From NCBI GenBank assembly GCA_947306175.1, contig CAMZFV010000017.1, positions 1 to 60,081 of the forward strand: DNA of 60,081 nt, given 5' to 3'. How positions within the stretch are numbered: position 1 is the first letter of the stretch; the number at the start of each line of letters is the position of its first letter. The translations under genes and the position numbers were made by a program. Below the pieces are notes generated by a model, which made no database searches, was not told the origin of the DNA, and was given only the letters and a program-made list of their open reading frames with translations. The DNA is from an uncultured Prevotellaceae bacterium. Its GTDB lineage: Bacteria > Bacteroidota > Bacteroidia > Bacteroidales > Muribaculaceae. This document shows, piece by piece, positions 35,586 through 43,500 of the stretch.

Positions 35586-35674
35586 GCATTAGGCTTTAGG
35601 TGGCATCCGCTTACTCTGACAACTGACAACTGACGGCCACGCCAAGGCGAGACCCTACAACTAAAGACTAAGAT

Positions 35675-36106
35675 ATGCAGGAGCTTATCGACATATTGCA
35701 CAACAAGGCATGCTCGCTGGTCATTAGGGCACAGAGTGGCGAGGTGACCACCTATGACAAGAAGGGTGTGCGCGACCTGGTGTGGCTGCTCGATAACGAA
35801 CCCGAGCGCTTGCGCCATGCCCGGCTTGCCGACAAGGTGATTGGCAAGGCTGCGGCAGGGCTGATTGTGCAAGGTGGCGTGACGGAGGTCTATGCCGACG
35901 TGATGAGCTGTCTGGCGCTCCCGCTGCTTGATAATGCGGACATCGCCTACAGCTATGGCGACCTGGTTGACCGCATCGTCATTCCCGAGGGCGACAACCG
36001 TTGCCCCTTGGAGTCCATCGTCGCCGAGGCTCAGACCGCCCCACAGGTCGAAGCCCTGCTGCGGGCGCACTTCAAGGAAAAGACGCTTTTAGGCGTTAGG
36101 TGTTAG
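35675..36106 (+). CDS. DUF1893 domain protein
   Basis: 143 aa, cytoplasmic. CSLVIRAQSGEVTTYDKKGV, ADKVIGKAAAGLIVQGGV and VYADVMSCLALPLLDNADI match DUF1893, a small family related in fold to the cytidine-deaminase group, without a proven activity. The end of the frame (TLLGVRC) runs into ttaggcgttaggtgttaggc repeat DNA. The next gene is an ECF transporter S component. Confidence 0.82.
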   Translation: MQELIDILHNKACSLVIRAQSGEVTTYDKKGVRDLVWLLDNEPERLRHARLADKVIGKAAAGLIVQGGVTEVYADVMSCLALPLLDNADIAYSYGDLVDRIVIPEGDNRCPLESIVAEAQTAPQVEALLRAHFKEKTLLGVRC

Positions 36107-36122
36107 GCTTTAGGCATGTTAA

Positions 36123-36218
36123 AAAACTACTAATTACGCTAATTGCACTTAACTTTAATTTGGCGAAGCCAATTGCACAAATGAGTTCATTATTAGTTTA
36201 ATTCGTGTAATTCGTAGT
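36123..36218. repeat. Inverted-repeat element family A, copy 3
   Basis: The left arm aaactactaattacgctaat and the right arm ttcgtgtaattcgtagtt are imperfect reverse complements; the core holds aatttggcgaagccaatt, a hairpin of its own. It lies 42 bases before the ECF S component gene. Confidence 0.75.
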
Positions 36219-36260
36219 TAGCAACTTAAAACTTACAACTTAAAACTAAAATTAAACAAT

Positions 36261-36773
36261 ATGAAGACATCAACAGTAAATCTCTATTCGCTCTCCCTGC
36301 GCGAGAGCCGTTCGCTGCTTTTTGCGGCATTGTTCATTATCGGCAACATCGTGCTGCCTCAATTGTGTCACCTCATGCCCCATGGCGGACTCATTTTCCT
36401 GCCCATCTACTTTTTCACGCTGATTGGCGCCTACAAGTACGGCTGGCAGGTGGGACTGGCCACCGCACTGCTGTCACCGCTGATCAACTCGGCGCTGTTT
36501 GGCATGCCCCCTGCTGCCATGCTGCCCGCCATTATGATTAAGTCGGTGCTGCTCGCCCTCGCTGCCGCCTATGTCGCCCGTCGCTTTAAGGCGGTGACGC
36601 TACCGCTGCTGTTGGCCGTTGTGCTGTTCTATCAGGTTGTCGGCTGTCTCATCGAGGCCGCCATGCACGGCTCCCTGCTTCACGGCTTCCAAGACTTCCG
36701 TCTGGGCATCCCCGGCATGTTGTTGCAGATCGTTGGCGGCTACCTCTTCATCAAATACCTGTTGAAGAAATAA
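36261..36773 (+). CDS. ECF transporter S component (substrate unknown)
   Basis: 170 aa with five to six membrane helices (about 18-35, 43-60, 62-80, 90-107, 115-135, 145-165). The size, the hydrophobic profile and the GLATALLSPLINSALFGMPP loop fit the substrate-binding S subunit of energy-coupling-factor vitamin transporters. No EcfA or EcfT gene is adjacent, so it would share an energising module encoded elsewhere. The neighbour DUF1893 gives no clue to the substrate. Confidence 0.82.
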   Translation: MKTSTVNLYSLSLRESRSLLFAALFIIGNIVLPQLCHLMPHGGLIFLPIYFFTLIGAYKYGWQVGLATALLSPLINSALFGMPPAAMLPAIMIKSVLLALAAAYVARRFKAVTLPLLLAVVLFYQVVGCLIEAAMHGSLLHGFQDFRLGIPGMLLQIVGGYLFIKYLLKK

Positions 36774-36867
36774 CCCCGCTTTGCCTATTTTTCTCCAGGC
36801 ACCGATGGCTTCACCAATATAGACGGTGTGGTCGTTGGCGTTGCTGTCAAGCTGAAAAATGTAGCTT

Positions 36868-37269
36868 ATGAAGATAATCGACGAAAAACTGGTGAATGAT
36901 TTGGCCGAGGAAGCCAAGAAGTCGCCCAGGCTAAGGATGAACTACAATTTTCATCAAAGCCTTCAGGACAAATGCCACCGTTTCCTCAACGCATTGGAGC
37001 CTGGCACGCAGATTCCAGTGCATCACCATCCCACCAAGGACGAGACCTTTGTGATCCTGAAGGGTAGAGTGAGGGTGTTGATCTACAACGACTTGGGCGA
37101 GGTCATTGAGTCGTGTGTCCTGAGCCATGAGGATGGCGTGTATGGGGCTGACATCCCCAAGAATGTCTGGCACAGCCTTGAATGTCTGGAGCCGTGTGTG
37201 CTGCTGGAATGCAAGGAAGGGCCCTTCATCGAACACGAGGTGGATGGAGTTCTGGAAATCAAAAAATGA
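36868..37269 (+). CDS. WbuC-family cupin metalloprotein
   Basis: 133 aa. [20 protein letters not shown] at the N-terminus and the cupin motif [19 protein letters not shown] (His-His-His-Glu metal ligands) followed by [15 protein letters not shown] match WbuC-family cupins, found in O-antigen clusters and as single genes. Catalysis is unknown. It stands alone, with no polysaccharide genes near it. Confidence 0.88.
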   Translation: MKIIDEKLVNDLAEEAKKSPRLRMNYNFHQSLQDKCHRFLNALEPGTQIPVHHHPTKDETFVILKGRVRVLIYNDLGEVIESCVLSHEDGVYGADIPKNVWHSLECLEPCVLLECKEGPFIEHEVDGVLEIKK

Positions 37270-37278
37270 CTTGAAATA

Positions 37279-37437
37279 ATGGCCTCGTCGAAGAAGAACA
37301 CCAGTTTGGGCTTCTCCTGGTCACCCACCTCGGGCAAAGTGCTGTACAGCTCGCTGATGAGCTACGTCTATCCCATCTGGCCCTGTCCCGAAGGCAAGAA
37401 AGCCCGCAAAGAAATCGCAGAAATCATCCTGCAATAA
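37279..37437 (+). CDS. Possible small ORF of 52 codons
   Basis: ATG 37279 to TAA 37437. It reads [20 protein letters not shown] and ends [13 protein letters not shown]. The start is 10 bases after the WbuC stop. Composition and codon use look coding, and the amphipathic basic C-terminus is plausible, but there is no family match; it may be the remnant of a longer protein. Confidence 0.35.
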   Translation: MASSKKNTSLGFSWSPTSGKVLYSSLMSYVYPIWPCPEGKKARKEIAEIILQ

Positions 37438-37513
37438 CTCAAGGCAAATACATCATGCATGAAACGTTGTGAAATTATTATAAAGCCGAAAAAACTTTTT
37501 GAGATAATTTCTT

Positions 37514-37522
37514 TATCTTTGT
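37514..37522 (+). promoter_or_regulatory. -7 box of the metal-related genes, almost touching the start codon
   Basis: TATCTTTGT ends 4 bases before ATG 37527, so the transcript would begin at or within the start codon (leaderless). No good -33 element is seen at the usual distance. Confidence 0.55.
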
Positions 37523-37526
37523 CGCC

Positions 37527-37880
37527 ATGAAACGGATGGAAAGAGCATACTGGTTCTCATGGGTTTTACTGTTGGTGTATATACCGATGGTATTGCTCTC
37601 GTCTGTTCATGTCCATTTTGAGTGGGATGAAAACGGCGAGCCATGTCTCGAGTGCCTCCAGCACACCGTCCACGACGGGCACATCTCAGCTGTCAAGGCC
37701 CATGTTGACTGCCCGCTGTGCGCCTTCCAGAACAATGTCTATCAGGCCGCCGAAGACCAGCAGCCTTCTTTTAACCAAACACCAACCCGTCTGACGATTG
37801 AAAGCGCTTTTCCCGCCCTCGCGTTAGGCTTTACCACCCGTCAAAACACACGCGCCCCGCCTTTTACATTTTGTGCTTAA
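37527..37880 (+). CDS. Small His/Cys-rich exported or membrane protein, candidate metal-binding accessory
   Basis: 117 aa. An N-terminal hydrophobic segment (about 8-27) can serve as signal anchor. The following stretch is crowded with ligands: SVHVHFEW, EPCLECLQHTVHDGH, AHVDCPLCAF, giving two CxxC pairs and six His within about 45 residues. It directly precedes a TonB-dependent receptor gene (54 bases) and is near a ZIP transporter gene. Small proteins of this look occur before metal TonB receptors in Bacteroidota; I infer periplasmic metal binding or sensing. The C-terminus (about 75-117) is unremarkable. Confidence 0.65.
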   Translation: MKRMERAYWFSWVLLLVYIPMVLLSSVHVHFEWDENGEPCLECLQHTVHDGHISAVKAHVDCPLCAFQNNVYQAAEDQQPSFNQTPTRLTIESAFPALALGFTTRQNTRAPPFTFCA

Positions 37881-37934
37881 AAGAGCATCCTCTTTCCCAA
37901 AAACACTTCAAGTAACATATTTTTTTATCACAGA

Positions 37935-40241
37935 ATGAAGAGAATACATGTCTTTATGCTGTTGACTGCGATATGCATGTCGATGGCTTCAACTATAACA
38001 TATGCCCAGACGGCGACCCTCACAGGTGTTGTCACCCATGATGGAGACGGAATATCTTTGCCTGGCGTCACCTTATTTTTCCCCGACTTGAATACGGGCA
38101 CTATCACCGATGATAACGGGCAGTATGAAATCAGCGGGCTTCCTCTCGCCACAGTCACCGTACAAGTGAGTTATATTGGCCACCAGACCATCGTCAAGGA
38201 CGTGGACCTGCGCCAGACGTCACATCTTGACTTTGTCATGAAGGAGAGCAATGCGATGATCAATGAGGTGGTGGTCACCGCATTTACAGGCACGTCGCAA
38301 TTAAAGAACTCGCCAACGCCTGTCAACGTGGTATCTCACCGTGATCTGCACTCGGTGGCCTCGACCAATATCATCGACGCGCTTGCCCAACAGCCTGGCG
38401 TGTCCCAACTCACCACAGGCGGTGCCATCTCCAAACCCATCATCAGGGGTTTGGGCTACAACCGCGTGGCCGTTGTCAGCGACGGCATTCGCCAGGAAGG
38501 GCAGCAATGGGGCGATGAGCATGGCATCGAGGTGGACGCCGACCGTGTGCAGACCGCCGAGATCCTCAAAGGCCCCGCCAGCCTAATGTACGGCAGCGAT
38601 GCTATGGCAGGTGTGCTCGTGCTCAATAATGTGCCTGCAATCGCCCAAGGGCACATCGAGGCTAACCTGAGTACTCAGTATCAGACCAACAACGGCCTGT
38701 GGGACTACTCGCTCGACCTGGCGGGCAACAAGCGGCTGCTATGGGACCTGCGCTGGAGCGAACGCATGGCACATGCCTATAAGAACCGCTATGACGGTTA
38801 CGTGGTGGGTTCGCAGTTTCACCAGCGCGCCTTGTCAGGACTCCTGGGTCTGAGCCGCAAATGGGGAAACAGCACGTTGTCGCTCAACTATTTCCACCTC
38901 ACCCCCGGCATTGTTGAGGGTGAGCGTGATGCAGTGACGGGCGACCTTGAAGTCCCCTATGAGGATTACGATAAGAAAACCTACCACAAGGCTTTGCCGT
39001 TCCAGCAGATTCACCACTACAAGGCTGTGCTTGACAACTCCATCTTCCTGGGCGACGGCAGGTTGAAACTTATCTTGGGCTACCAGCACAACCAGCGACA
39101 GGAATTTGAGGAAGCTCCCGATGAGGCCGAACTGGACTTCCGCCTCCATACGGTGAACTATGATGTGCGCTATGTCTTCAGTACTGGCGGATGGAAAGTC
39201 GCGACGGGAGCCAACGGCATGTGGCAGCAGTCGCTGAACAAGGGAGAGGAAGTGCTTATCCCCGAGTATAAGCTGTTTGACATCGGTGTGTTCGCCACCA
39301 CAAGCCGCGAGGTGGAACGCTGGACGCTGAGCGGTGGCCTGCGCTTTGACAACCGCCATATCCACAGCATGGCAATGGAGGATGTTTTCACTGATTTCTC
39401 ACGCAACTTCAGTGGAGTGACGGGCAGCGTGGGTGCCGTCTATCATGCCAGCGACCGGCTGAATGTGCGCCTGAACGCCTCACGTGGCTTCCGCACGCCC
39501 AACATGAGCGAGCTGGCCAGTAATGGTGTGCATGAGGGCAGCATCCGCTATGAGTTAGGTGACCAAAATCTGAAATCGGAGTTCAGCTGGCAATTTGACC
39601 TGGGCGCAGACTATTCGTCAGCCGTGATTTCTGCCCAAGCGTCGCTATTCCTGAACCGCATCAACAACTACATCTACATCAAGCGTCTGGCAGGTGTCGA
39701 GACCGAGGGCTACCAAACCTATCGTTACACCAGCGGCAATGCTCGCTTGTGGGGTGCTGAATTCACGGTGGATATCCATCCTGTGGAGCCCCTTCACTTC
39801 GAGAATTCCTTGGGTTTTGTTGACGCTCGCTTGCTGAGCCAGCCGCTGGAACGCCGTTACCTGCCTTGCACACCGCCATTGCACTGGAAGAGTGAATTGC
39901 GCTATGACCTGATCCGCGACGGCCGTACGCTGACCAACACTTTCATTGCCGTGGGCCTGGACTGCTTCGCCAAGCAAGATCACTATCTGATGGAGGGTGA
40001 CAGTGAGACAGAGACCCCAGGCTACACCCTGCTGAACGCCAGCATGGGCACCCAGGTCAAGTACAAAGGCCGTGTAGTCGCCAACGTGAGCATTATCGCC
40101 GACAATCTGCTGGACAAGGCTTATCAGAGTCACTTGAGCCGCCTCAAATATGCCGATGAAAATCCTGTCACGGGTCGCGTGGGCGTCTTCAACATGGGCC
40201 GCAACCTCATCTTGAAACTCGATATCCCCTTGACATTTTGA
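37935..40241 (+). CDS. TonB-dependent outer-membrane receptor, probable metal uptake
   Basis: 768 aa: signal peptide ending TYAQ; carboxypeptidase-like regulatory domain (about 25-110, GVVTHDGDGISLPGVTLFFP); plug (about 115-230: NEVVVTAFTGTSQLKNSP, ALAQQPGVSQLTTGGAISKP, IIRGLGYNRVAVVSDGIRQE, DADRVQTAEILKGPASLMYG); beta-barrel to the C-terminal Phe. GDEHGIEVDADRVQ and the single-chain receptor architecture (no SusD partner) resemble zinc/copper-type receptors such as ZnuD. The ligand is inferred from the neighbours: a His/Cys-rich small protein before and a ZIP transporter beyond. Confidence 0.88.
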   Translation: MKRIHVFMLLTAICMSMASTITYAQTATLTGVVTHDGDGISLPGVTLFFPDLNTGTITDDNGQYEISGLPLATVTVQVSYIGHQTIVKDVDLRQTSHLDFVMKESNAMINEVVVTAFTGTSQLKNSPTPVNVVSHRDLHSVASTNIIDALAQQPGVSQLTTGGAISKPIIRGLGYNRVAVVSDGIRQEGQQWGDEHGIEVDADRVQTAEILKGPASLMYGSDAMAGVLVLNNVPAIAQGHIEANLSTQYQTNNGLWDYSLDLAGNKRLLWDLRWSERMAHAYKNRYDGYVVGSQFHQRALSGLLGLSRKWGNSTLSLNYFHLTPGIVEGERDAVTGDLEVPYEDYDKKTYHKALPFQQIHHYKAVLDNSIFLGDGRLKLILGYQHNQRQEFEEAPDEAELDFRLHTVNYDVRYVFSTGGWKVATGANGMWQQSLNKGEEVLIPEYKLFDIGVFATTSREVERWTLSGGLRFDNRHIHSMAMEDVFTDFSRNFSGVTGSVGAVYHASDRLNVRLNASRGFRTPNMSELASNGVHEGSIRYELGDQNLKSEFSWQFDLGADYSSAVISAQASLFLNRINNYIYIKRLAGVETEGYQTYRYTSGNARLWGAEFTVDIHPVEPLHFENSLGFVDARLLSQPLERRYLPCTPPLHWKSELRYDLIRDGRTLTNTFIAVGLDCFAKQDHYLMEGDSETETPGYTLLNASMGTQVKYKGRVVANVSIIADNLLDKAYQSHLSRLKYADENPVTGRVGVFNMGRNLILKLDIPLTF

Positions 40242-40287
40242 TTCCCACTAAAAGGGCGGTGTGTCATAATTACATTGCCTTATATAA

Positions 40288-40422
40288 TGACCGCCCTAAC
40301 GGGCGGGAACCTTTAGCTCGGCGAAGCCAAATTTATCAAATTTAAATAAAAATTATAATATTGATAATTTTATAATAAAATTTTAATCTAATTTGAATAA
40401 TTTCCCGTGCGTTAGCACGGTT
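40288..40422. repeat. Inverted-repeat element family B, copy 2
   Basis: It opens with tgaccgccctaacgggcggg and closes with aatttcccgtgcgttagcac and ggt, matching copy 1 at 4038-4125, with a longer AT-rich core that includes ctcggcgaagcc. It lies between the convergent TonB receptor and ZIP genes; no gene is seen in 40242-40521. Confidence 0.75.
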
Positions 40423-40521
40423 AAACTACGGAGTCATAATTTTGACTCACCCTCCTTTTAGTGATTATGTATTGTCATCGCTGTTCTCAGCTCTTGCCGA
40501 AGGAATCCAAAACATCTTTAT

Positions 40522-41298
40522 TCAGCCCATGACTACGTCAAGCACCATCATCAGCACGAAGCCGACGGCAAAACCGATGGTGCTGACATTGGAGTGCTTA
40601 CCGCTTGATGCTTCGGGAATGAGTTCCTCAACCACAACATAGAGCATGGCTCCGGCAGCAAAGGCCAACATGTATGGGAGCATTGGGACGAACATGGCAG
40701 CGAGCAGCAACACAAGGATGGCTCCGAGCGGTTGTGCGATGCCGCTCAGACAACCCATCAGGAAGGATCCTGTCCGAGATTTACCCGCTGTTCGCATCGG
40801 GATGGATACAATGGCTCCTTCTGGCACATTTTGGATAGCGATGCCGAGACAGACCACCAGCGCGCTGGTAACACTGATGTCGATATTAGCCTGTCCGGCT
40901 CCTGCCAAAATAACACCGATTGCCATACCCTCAGGCAGGTGGTGAATGGTGATGGCAAGCATGAGCATTGTCGTGCGTGAGAGGCTGGATCGTGGGCCTT
41001 CGGGCTGTGTGGTACCGATGTGTAAATGTGGTGTGACCACATCGATAAGCAACAGGAAGCCCATACCTGCGAGAAAGCCGACAGCGGCGGGCATTACGGC
41101 CCATTCCGTTTGACTCTGCATCTCCACTGCAGGCAATAGCAGCGACCAGAATGAGGCGGCCACCATCACGCCTGCTGCAAAACCAAGAAGTGACTTCTGC
41201 AGCAGCCCTGACATCTCTTTTCCTGTCAGGAACACCATTGCCGAGCCGAGTACGATGCCCAACATTGGCACAAGCAAGCCAATCAGAATTGTATTCAT
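40522..41298 (-). CDS. ZIP-family divalent metal transporter
   Basis: 258 aa with eight predicted helices. The metal-site signatures are AITIHHLPEGMAIG in TM4 and GIAIQNVPEGAIVSIP in TM5, typical of the ZupT/GufA branch; there is a short His-containing loop (HLHIGTTQPEGPR) between TM3 and TM4. It imports zinc and probably other divalent ions. It starts one base after the stop of the methyltransferase gene, so it is co-transcribed with it. Confidence 0.93.
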   Translation of the reverse strand: MNTILIGLLVPMLGIVLGSAMVFLTGKEMSGLLQKSLLGFAAGVMVAASFWSLLLPAVEMQSQTEWAVMPAAVGFLAGMGFLLLIDVVTPHLHIGTTQPEGPRSSLSRTTMLMLAITIHHLPEGMAIGVILAGAGQANIDISVTSALVVCLGIAIQNVPEGAIVSIPMRTAGKSRTGSFLMGCLSGIAQPLGAILVLLLAAMFVPMLPYMLAFAAGAMLYVVVEELIPEASSGKHSNVSTIGFAVGFVLMMVLDVVMG

Positions 41299-41299
41299 A

Positions 41300-41962
41300 T
41301 CACTTCTTCCTTGCCCTGAAACTGATCATGGCTCCTTCAACCTGTAAGTCGAGAATGTTGTAGTTTGCCTCTAATCTGCGTCTTACATCATCGGCTGAGT
41401 CAAAGGGCGGAGTGAACCAGCCCATGCGGCTCATCACTGTCCTGGCAAGCCAGTCGGCGGTCTTTTTCTCACCTGCGATATAAAAGCATGCCAGCACTTC
41501 ACCACCCGTTTTCAGTGTGCGATGGATTTCGGCGTAGGCTTTGCTCTTGTCGGGAAACACATGAAGCCCGTTCATGCAGAGCACGATGTCGAATGTGCCG
41601 TCTTCAAAAGGCAATGCTCCCACATCGCCCTGCATGGTCTTTATATTGTTGATGCCCGCCTTGCTGAACCGCGTTTCGGCCTGTTCCAGCATGTCACGGC
41701 TATAATCCACGCAAGTAATATCGGCTTGGGTCAGACGAGTGTATTTCTCTGCCGTGAATACGGCGGTGCCGACGGGAACATCAAGCAGCCGTCCCGAAAA
41801 ATCATCGGGGATGTAACCGAGTATCCTGTCGGCAATCTCATTGTCATCGACACCGCCCCACAACAGCTTGAAATACAAGCGGCTCCACCATTTGCTCTGC
41901 GTGAGCGCATCGTCATAGAAACGCTTGCTGAACTTGTAGGATTTCTTGATCCTGTCTGCCAT
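41300..41962 (-). CDS. Class I SAM-dependent methyltransferase
   Basis: 220 aa from ATG 41962; a longer reading is excluded by the -7 box at 41988-41996. SAM motif I is RLLDVPVGTAVFTAEKY (Pro-Val in place of the common GCG), motif II is ITCVDYSRDMLEQAE, motif IV is FDIVLCMNGLHVFPD. The fold is the Methyltransf_11 type; the substrate is unknown. It is co-transcribed with the ZIP gene downstream. Confidence 0.87.
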   Translation of the reverse strand: MADRIKKSYKFSKRFYDDALTQSKWWSRLYFKLLWGGVDDNEIADRILGYIPDDFSGRLLDVPVGTAVFTAEKYTRLTQADITCVDYSRDMLEQAETRFSKAGINNIKTMQGDVGALPFEDGTFDIVLCMNGLHVFPDKSKAYAEIHRTLKTGGEVLACFYIAGEKKTADWLARTVMSRMGWFTPPFDSADDVRRRLEANYNILDLQVEGAMISFRARKK

Positions 41963-41987
41963 AATCGTTTCACGCTTGTTTGTGAGT

Positions 41988-41996
41988 GCAAAGGTA
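41988..41996 (-). promoter_or_regulatory. -7 box of the methyltransferase-ZIP unit
   Basis: TACCTTTGC on the minus strand, 26 bases before ATG 41962. It sits near the end of the preceding gene region. Confidence 0.65.
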
Positions 41997-42026
41997 CACA
42001 CGGCTGGGCGCAACCCGGTTGCAAAG

Positions 42027-42581
42027 TTATTTCGACTTGAAAACTTTTGAAGCAGATAGGATGCCTGCAAATCCAGCCACGGCTGTCATTAGGACAACAG
42101 CCGCAAGCCACCAAGGACTGGCAAACATCATTAATCCTTTTGCATAGTCAACCCCAATTTCTGCTGTGGCTCCCTGGTAATACCATTCCGTGCGGGTCCA
42201 GAGCGGCAGAATCCAAGCAATGACTCCTATCGATAAGATGGGATAAGCCAATGACTGTCCTCTCAATGTGGTATGGCCGATGAGTTGTCTGATGACATCA
42301 GATACCACGCCAGCCAGCAGCATCAGCAGGGCCTTTGACAGGTCACACTCGCCAACTGCCAGCAGGAAGACTGCAAGAGCTACGGCGAGAAATGTGCCTA
42401 CGCCAAACTTTTTCCATCTAATTGCTGCGCAATAATATGACAAGGCCCCAAACAGGGCGGCAACAAGAGGAAAGAAAACCCAGGCCCAGGGGGCCAAAAA
42501 GCCCAGAAAAGCGGTCATGAATACTATTACAACATACAGGGCGGCAAAGCCCAGAATCTGTAAATAACTGATCTTGCTCAT
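42027..42581 (-). CDS. MptD-like ECF transporter S component (Trep_Strep family)
   Basis: 184 aa with about six membrane helices. The length, the helix pattern and AGVVSDVIRQLIGHTTLRGQ followed by LAYPILSIGVIAWILPLW fit the MptD/Trep_Strep family of putative ECF S subunits. There is no EcfA or EcfT gene nearby. It lies between two methyltransferase genes on the same strand, 22 bases after the first. The substrate is unknown. Confidence 0.75.
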   Translation of the reverse strand: MSKISYLQILGFAALYVVIVFMTAFLGFLAPWAWVFFPLVAALFGALSYYCAAIRWKKFGVGTFLAVALAVFLLAVGECDLSKALLMLLAGVVSDVIRQLIGHTTLRGQSLAYPILSIGVIAWILPLWTRTEWYYQGATAEIGVDYAKGLMMFASPWWLAAVVLMTAVAGFAGILSASKVFKSK

Positions 42582-42603
42582 AATTCCTAATTGTGTGCAC
42601 AGG

Positions 42604-43215
42604 TTATGGCTTCACGCCAAAGATGGCAGCATAGGAGGGTTTCTTGCAGTGGATTTCGGTATTGACAAAGCCTGCATCGTCGAGCAACTTTTTCAGTTGT
42701 TCAGGTGAATAGGCCGTCATGCCCTCCACGACTTTAGTCCATATCGAATCACCCTCCACGACCTCAACCAGGATGGCAAACTTACCGCCCTGCTTCAACA
42801 CCCTAAGGACTTCCTGCAGGCAGTTGGGCAGGTTGGGCCAGAAATACACCGTCTCGACGGCAGTCACGAGGTCGAATTTCCCGTCCTCGTAGGGCAGTTT
42901 CTCGGCTGACCCTTGGCAGACGAACACCTGCTTGTCGAGCAGGTCAGCATTCACTTTGCGGGCTTTTGCCACGCTTTCCTCCGAAATGTCAATGCCATAG
43001 ACCTTTACATTGGCGCCCTTCTTGTAAAGCCTTTTCAGCGTAGCACCGCCGCCGCAACCGATGTCAAGCATGGTCCAGCCATCCTTAAAGCTGATCAGGT
43101 CCAGTCCCCAGTTGGTGACCGGTGCATGGCCGAAGTTCATGAAACGCAACATCAAGCGCCCCATCCGTCCTTTTGGATTGGCGCAATTAGTAAAGAAAGA
43201 TTTCAGTAGTCCCAT
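42604..43215 (-). CDS. Class I SAM-dependent methyltransferase
   Basis: 203 aa from ATG 43215 (the frame is open 10 codons further, but the -7 box at 43242-43250 overlaps that region). Motif I is MLDIGCGGGATLKRLYKKG, then VYGIDISEESVAKARK, QGSAEKLPYEDGKFDLVTAV and VLKQGGKFAILVEV, all standard Methyltransf_11. The small-molecule target is unknown. It heads a minus-strand unit with the S component gene. Confidence 0.9.
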   Translation of the reverse strand: MGLLKSFFTNCANPKGRMGRLMLRFMNFGHAPVTNWGLDLISFKDGWTMLDIGCGGGATLKRLYKKGANVKVYGIDISEESVAKARKVNADLLDKQVFVCQGSAEKLPYEDGKFDLVTAVETVYFWPNLPNCLQEVLRVLKQGGKFAILVEVVEGDSIWTKVVEGMTAYSPEQLKKLLDDAGFVNTEIHCKKPSYAAIFGVKP

Positions 43216-43241
43216 ATCAATATCTGTTTTGGTTATCTGCT

Positions 43242-43250
43242 GCAAAAGTA
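43242..43250 (-). promoter_or_regulatory. -7 box of the 43215 methyltransferase gene
   Basis: TACTTTTGC on the minus strand, 26 bases before ATG 43215. Confidence 0.65.
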
Positions 43251-43346
43251 CAGTGCCTCGAAAGGCTGGGCAATACCTAATAATTGGGATTTTTAGAGAT
43301 ATAACTGCCTATATCGGGTATGATTACCGCTTGATGATCTCATCAA

Positions 43347-43379
43347 AGAGGGCCTGCCTCACTCGGCAAGCCCTCTCCG
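43347..43379 (-). terminator. Terminator downstream of the SLC13 gene
   Basis: The stem agagggcctgcc/ggcaagccctct, with a 6-base loop, is followed by ttt on the minus strand. It is about 120 bases past the SLC13 stop. Confidence 0.65.
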
Positions 43380-43460
43380 TTCACTTAATTCAATACAATA
43401 ATCGTCTAGAATTATAAAAAGCAACAAATCTCTAAACTTTAAACCCTAAACTCTAAACTT

Positions 43461-43497
43461 CAAGTTTTTAAAGGGGCAAAGCCACTTTAAAGACTTG
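43461..43497. repeat. Palindromic element family C, diverged copy 3
   Basis: caagtttttaaagg...cactttaaagacttg lies next to the SLC13 stop. The flank at 43431-43460 (taaactttaaaccctaaact) is the reverse complement of the tttag tract that follows copy 2. Confidence 0.65.
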
Positions 43498-43500
43498 ACT

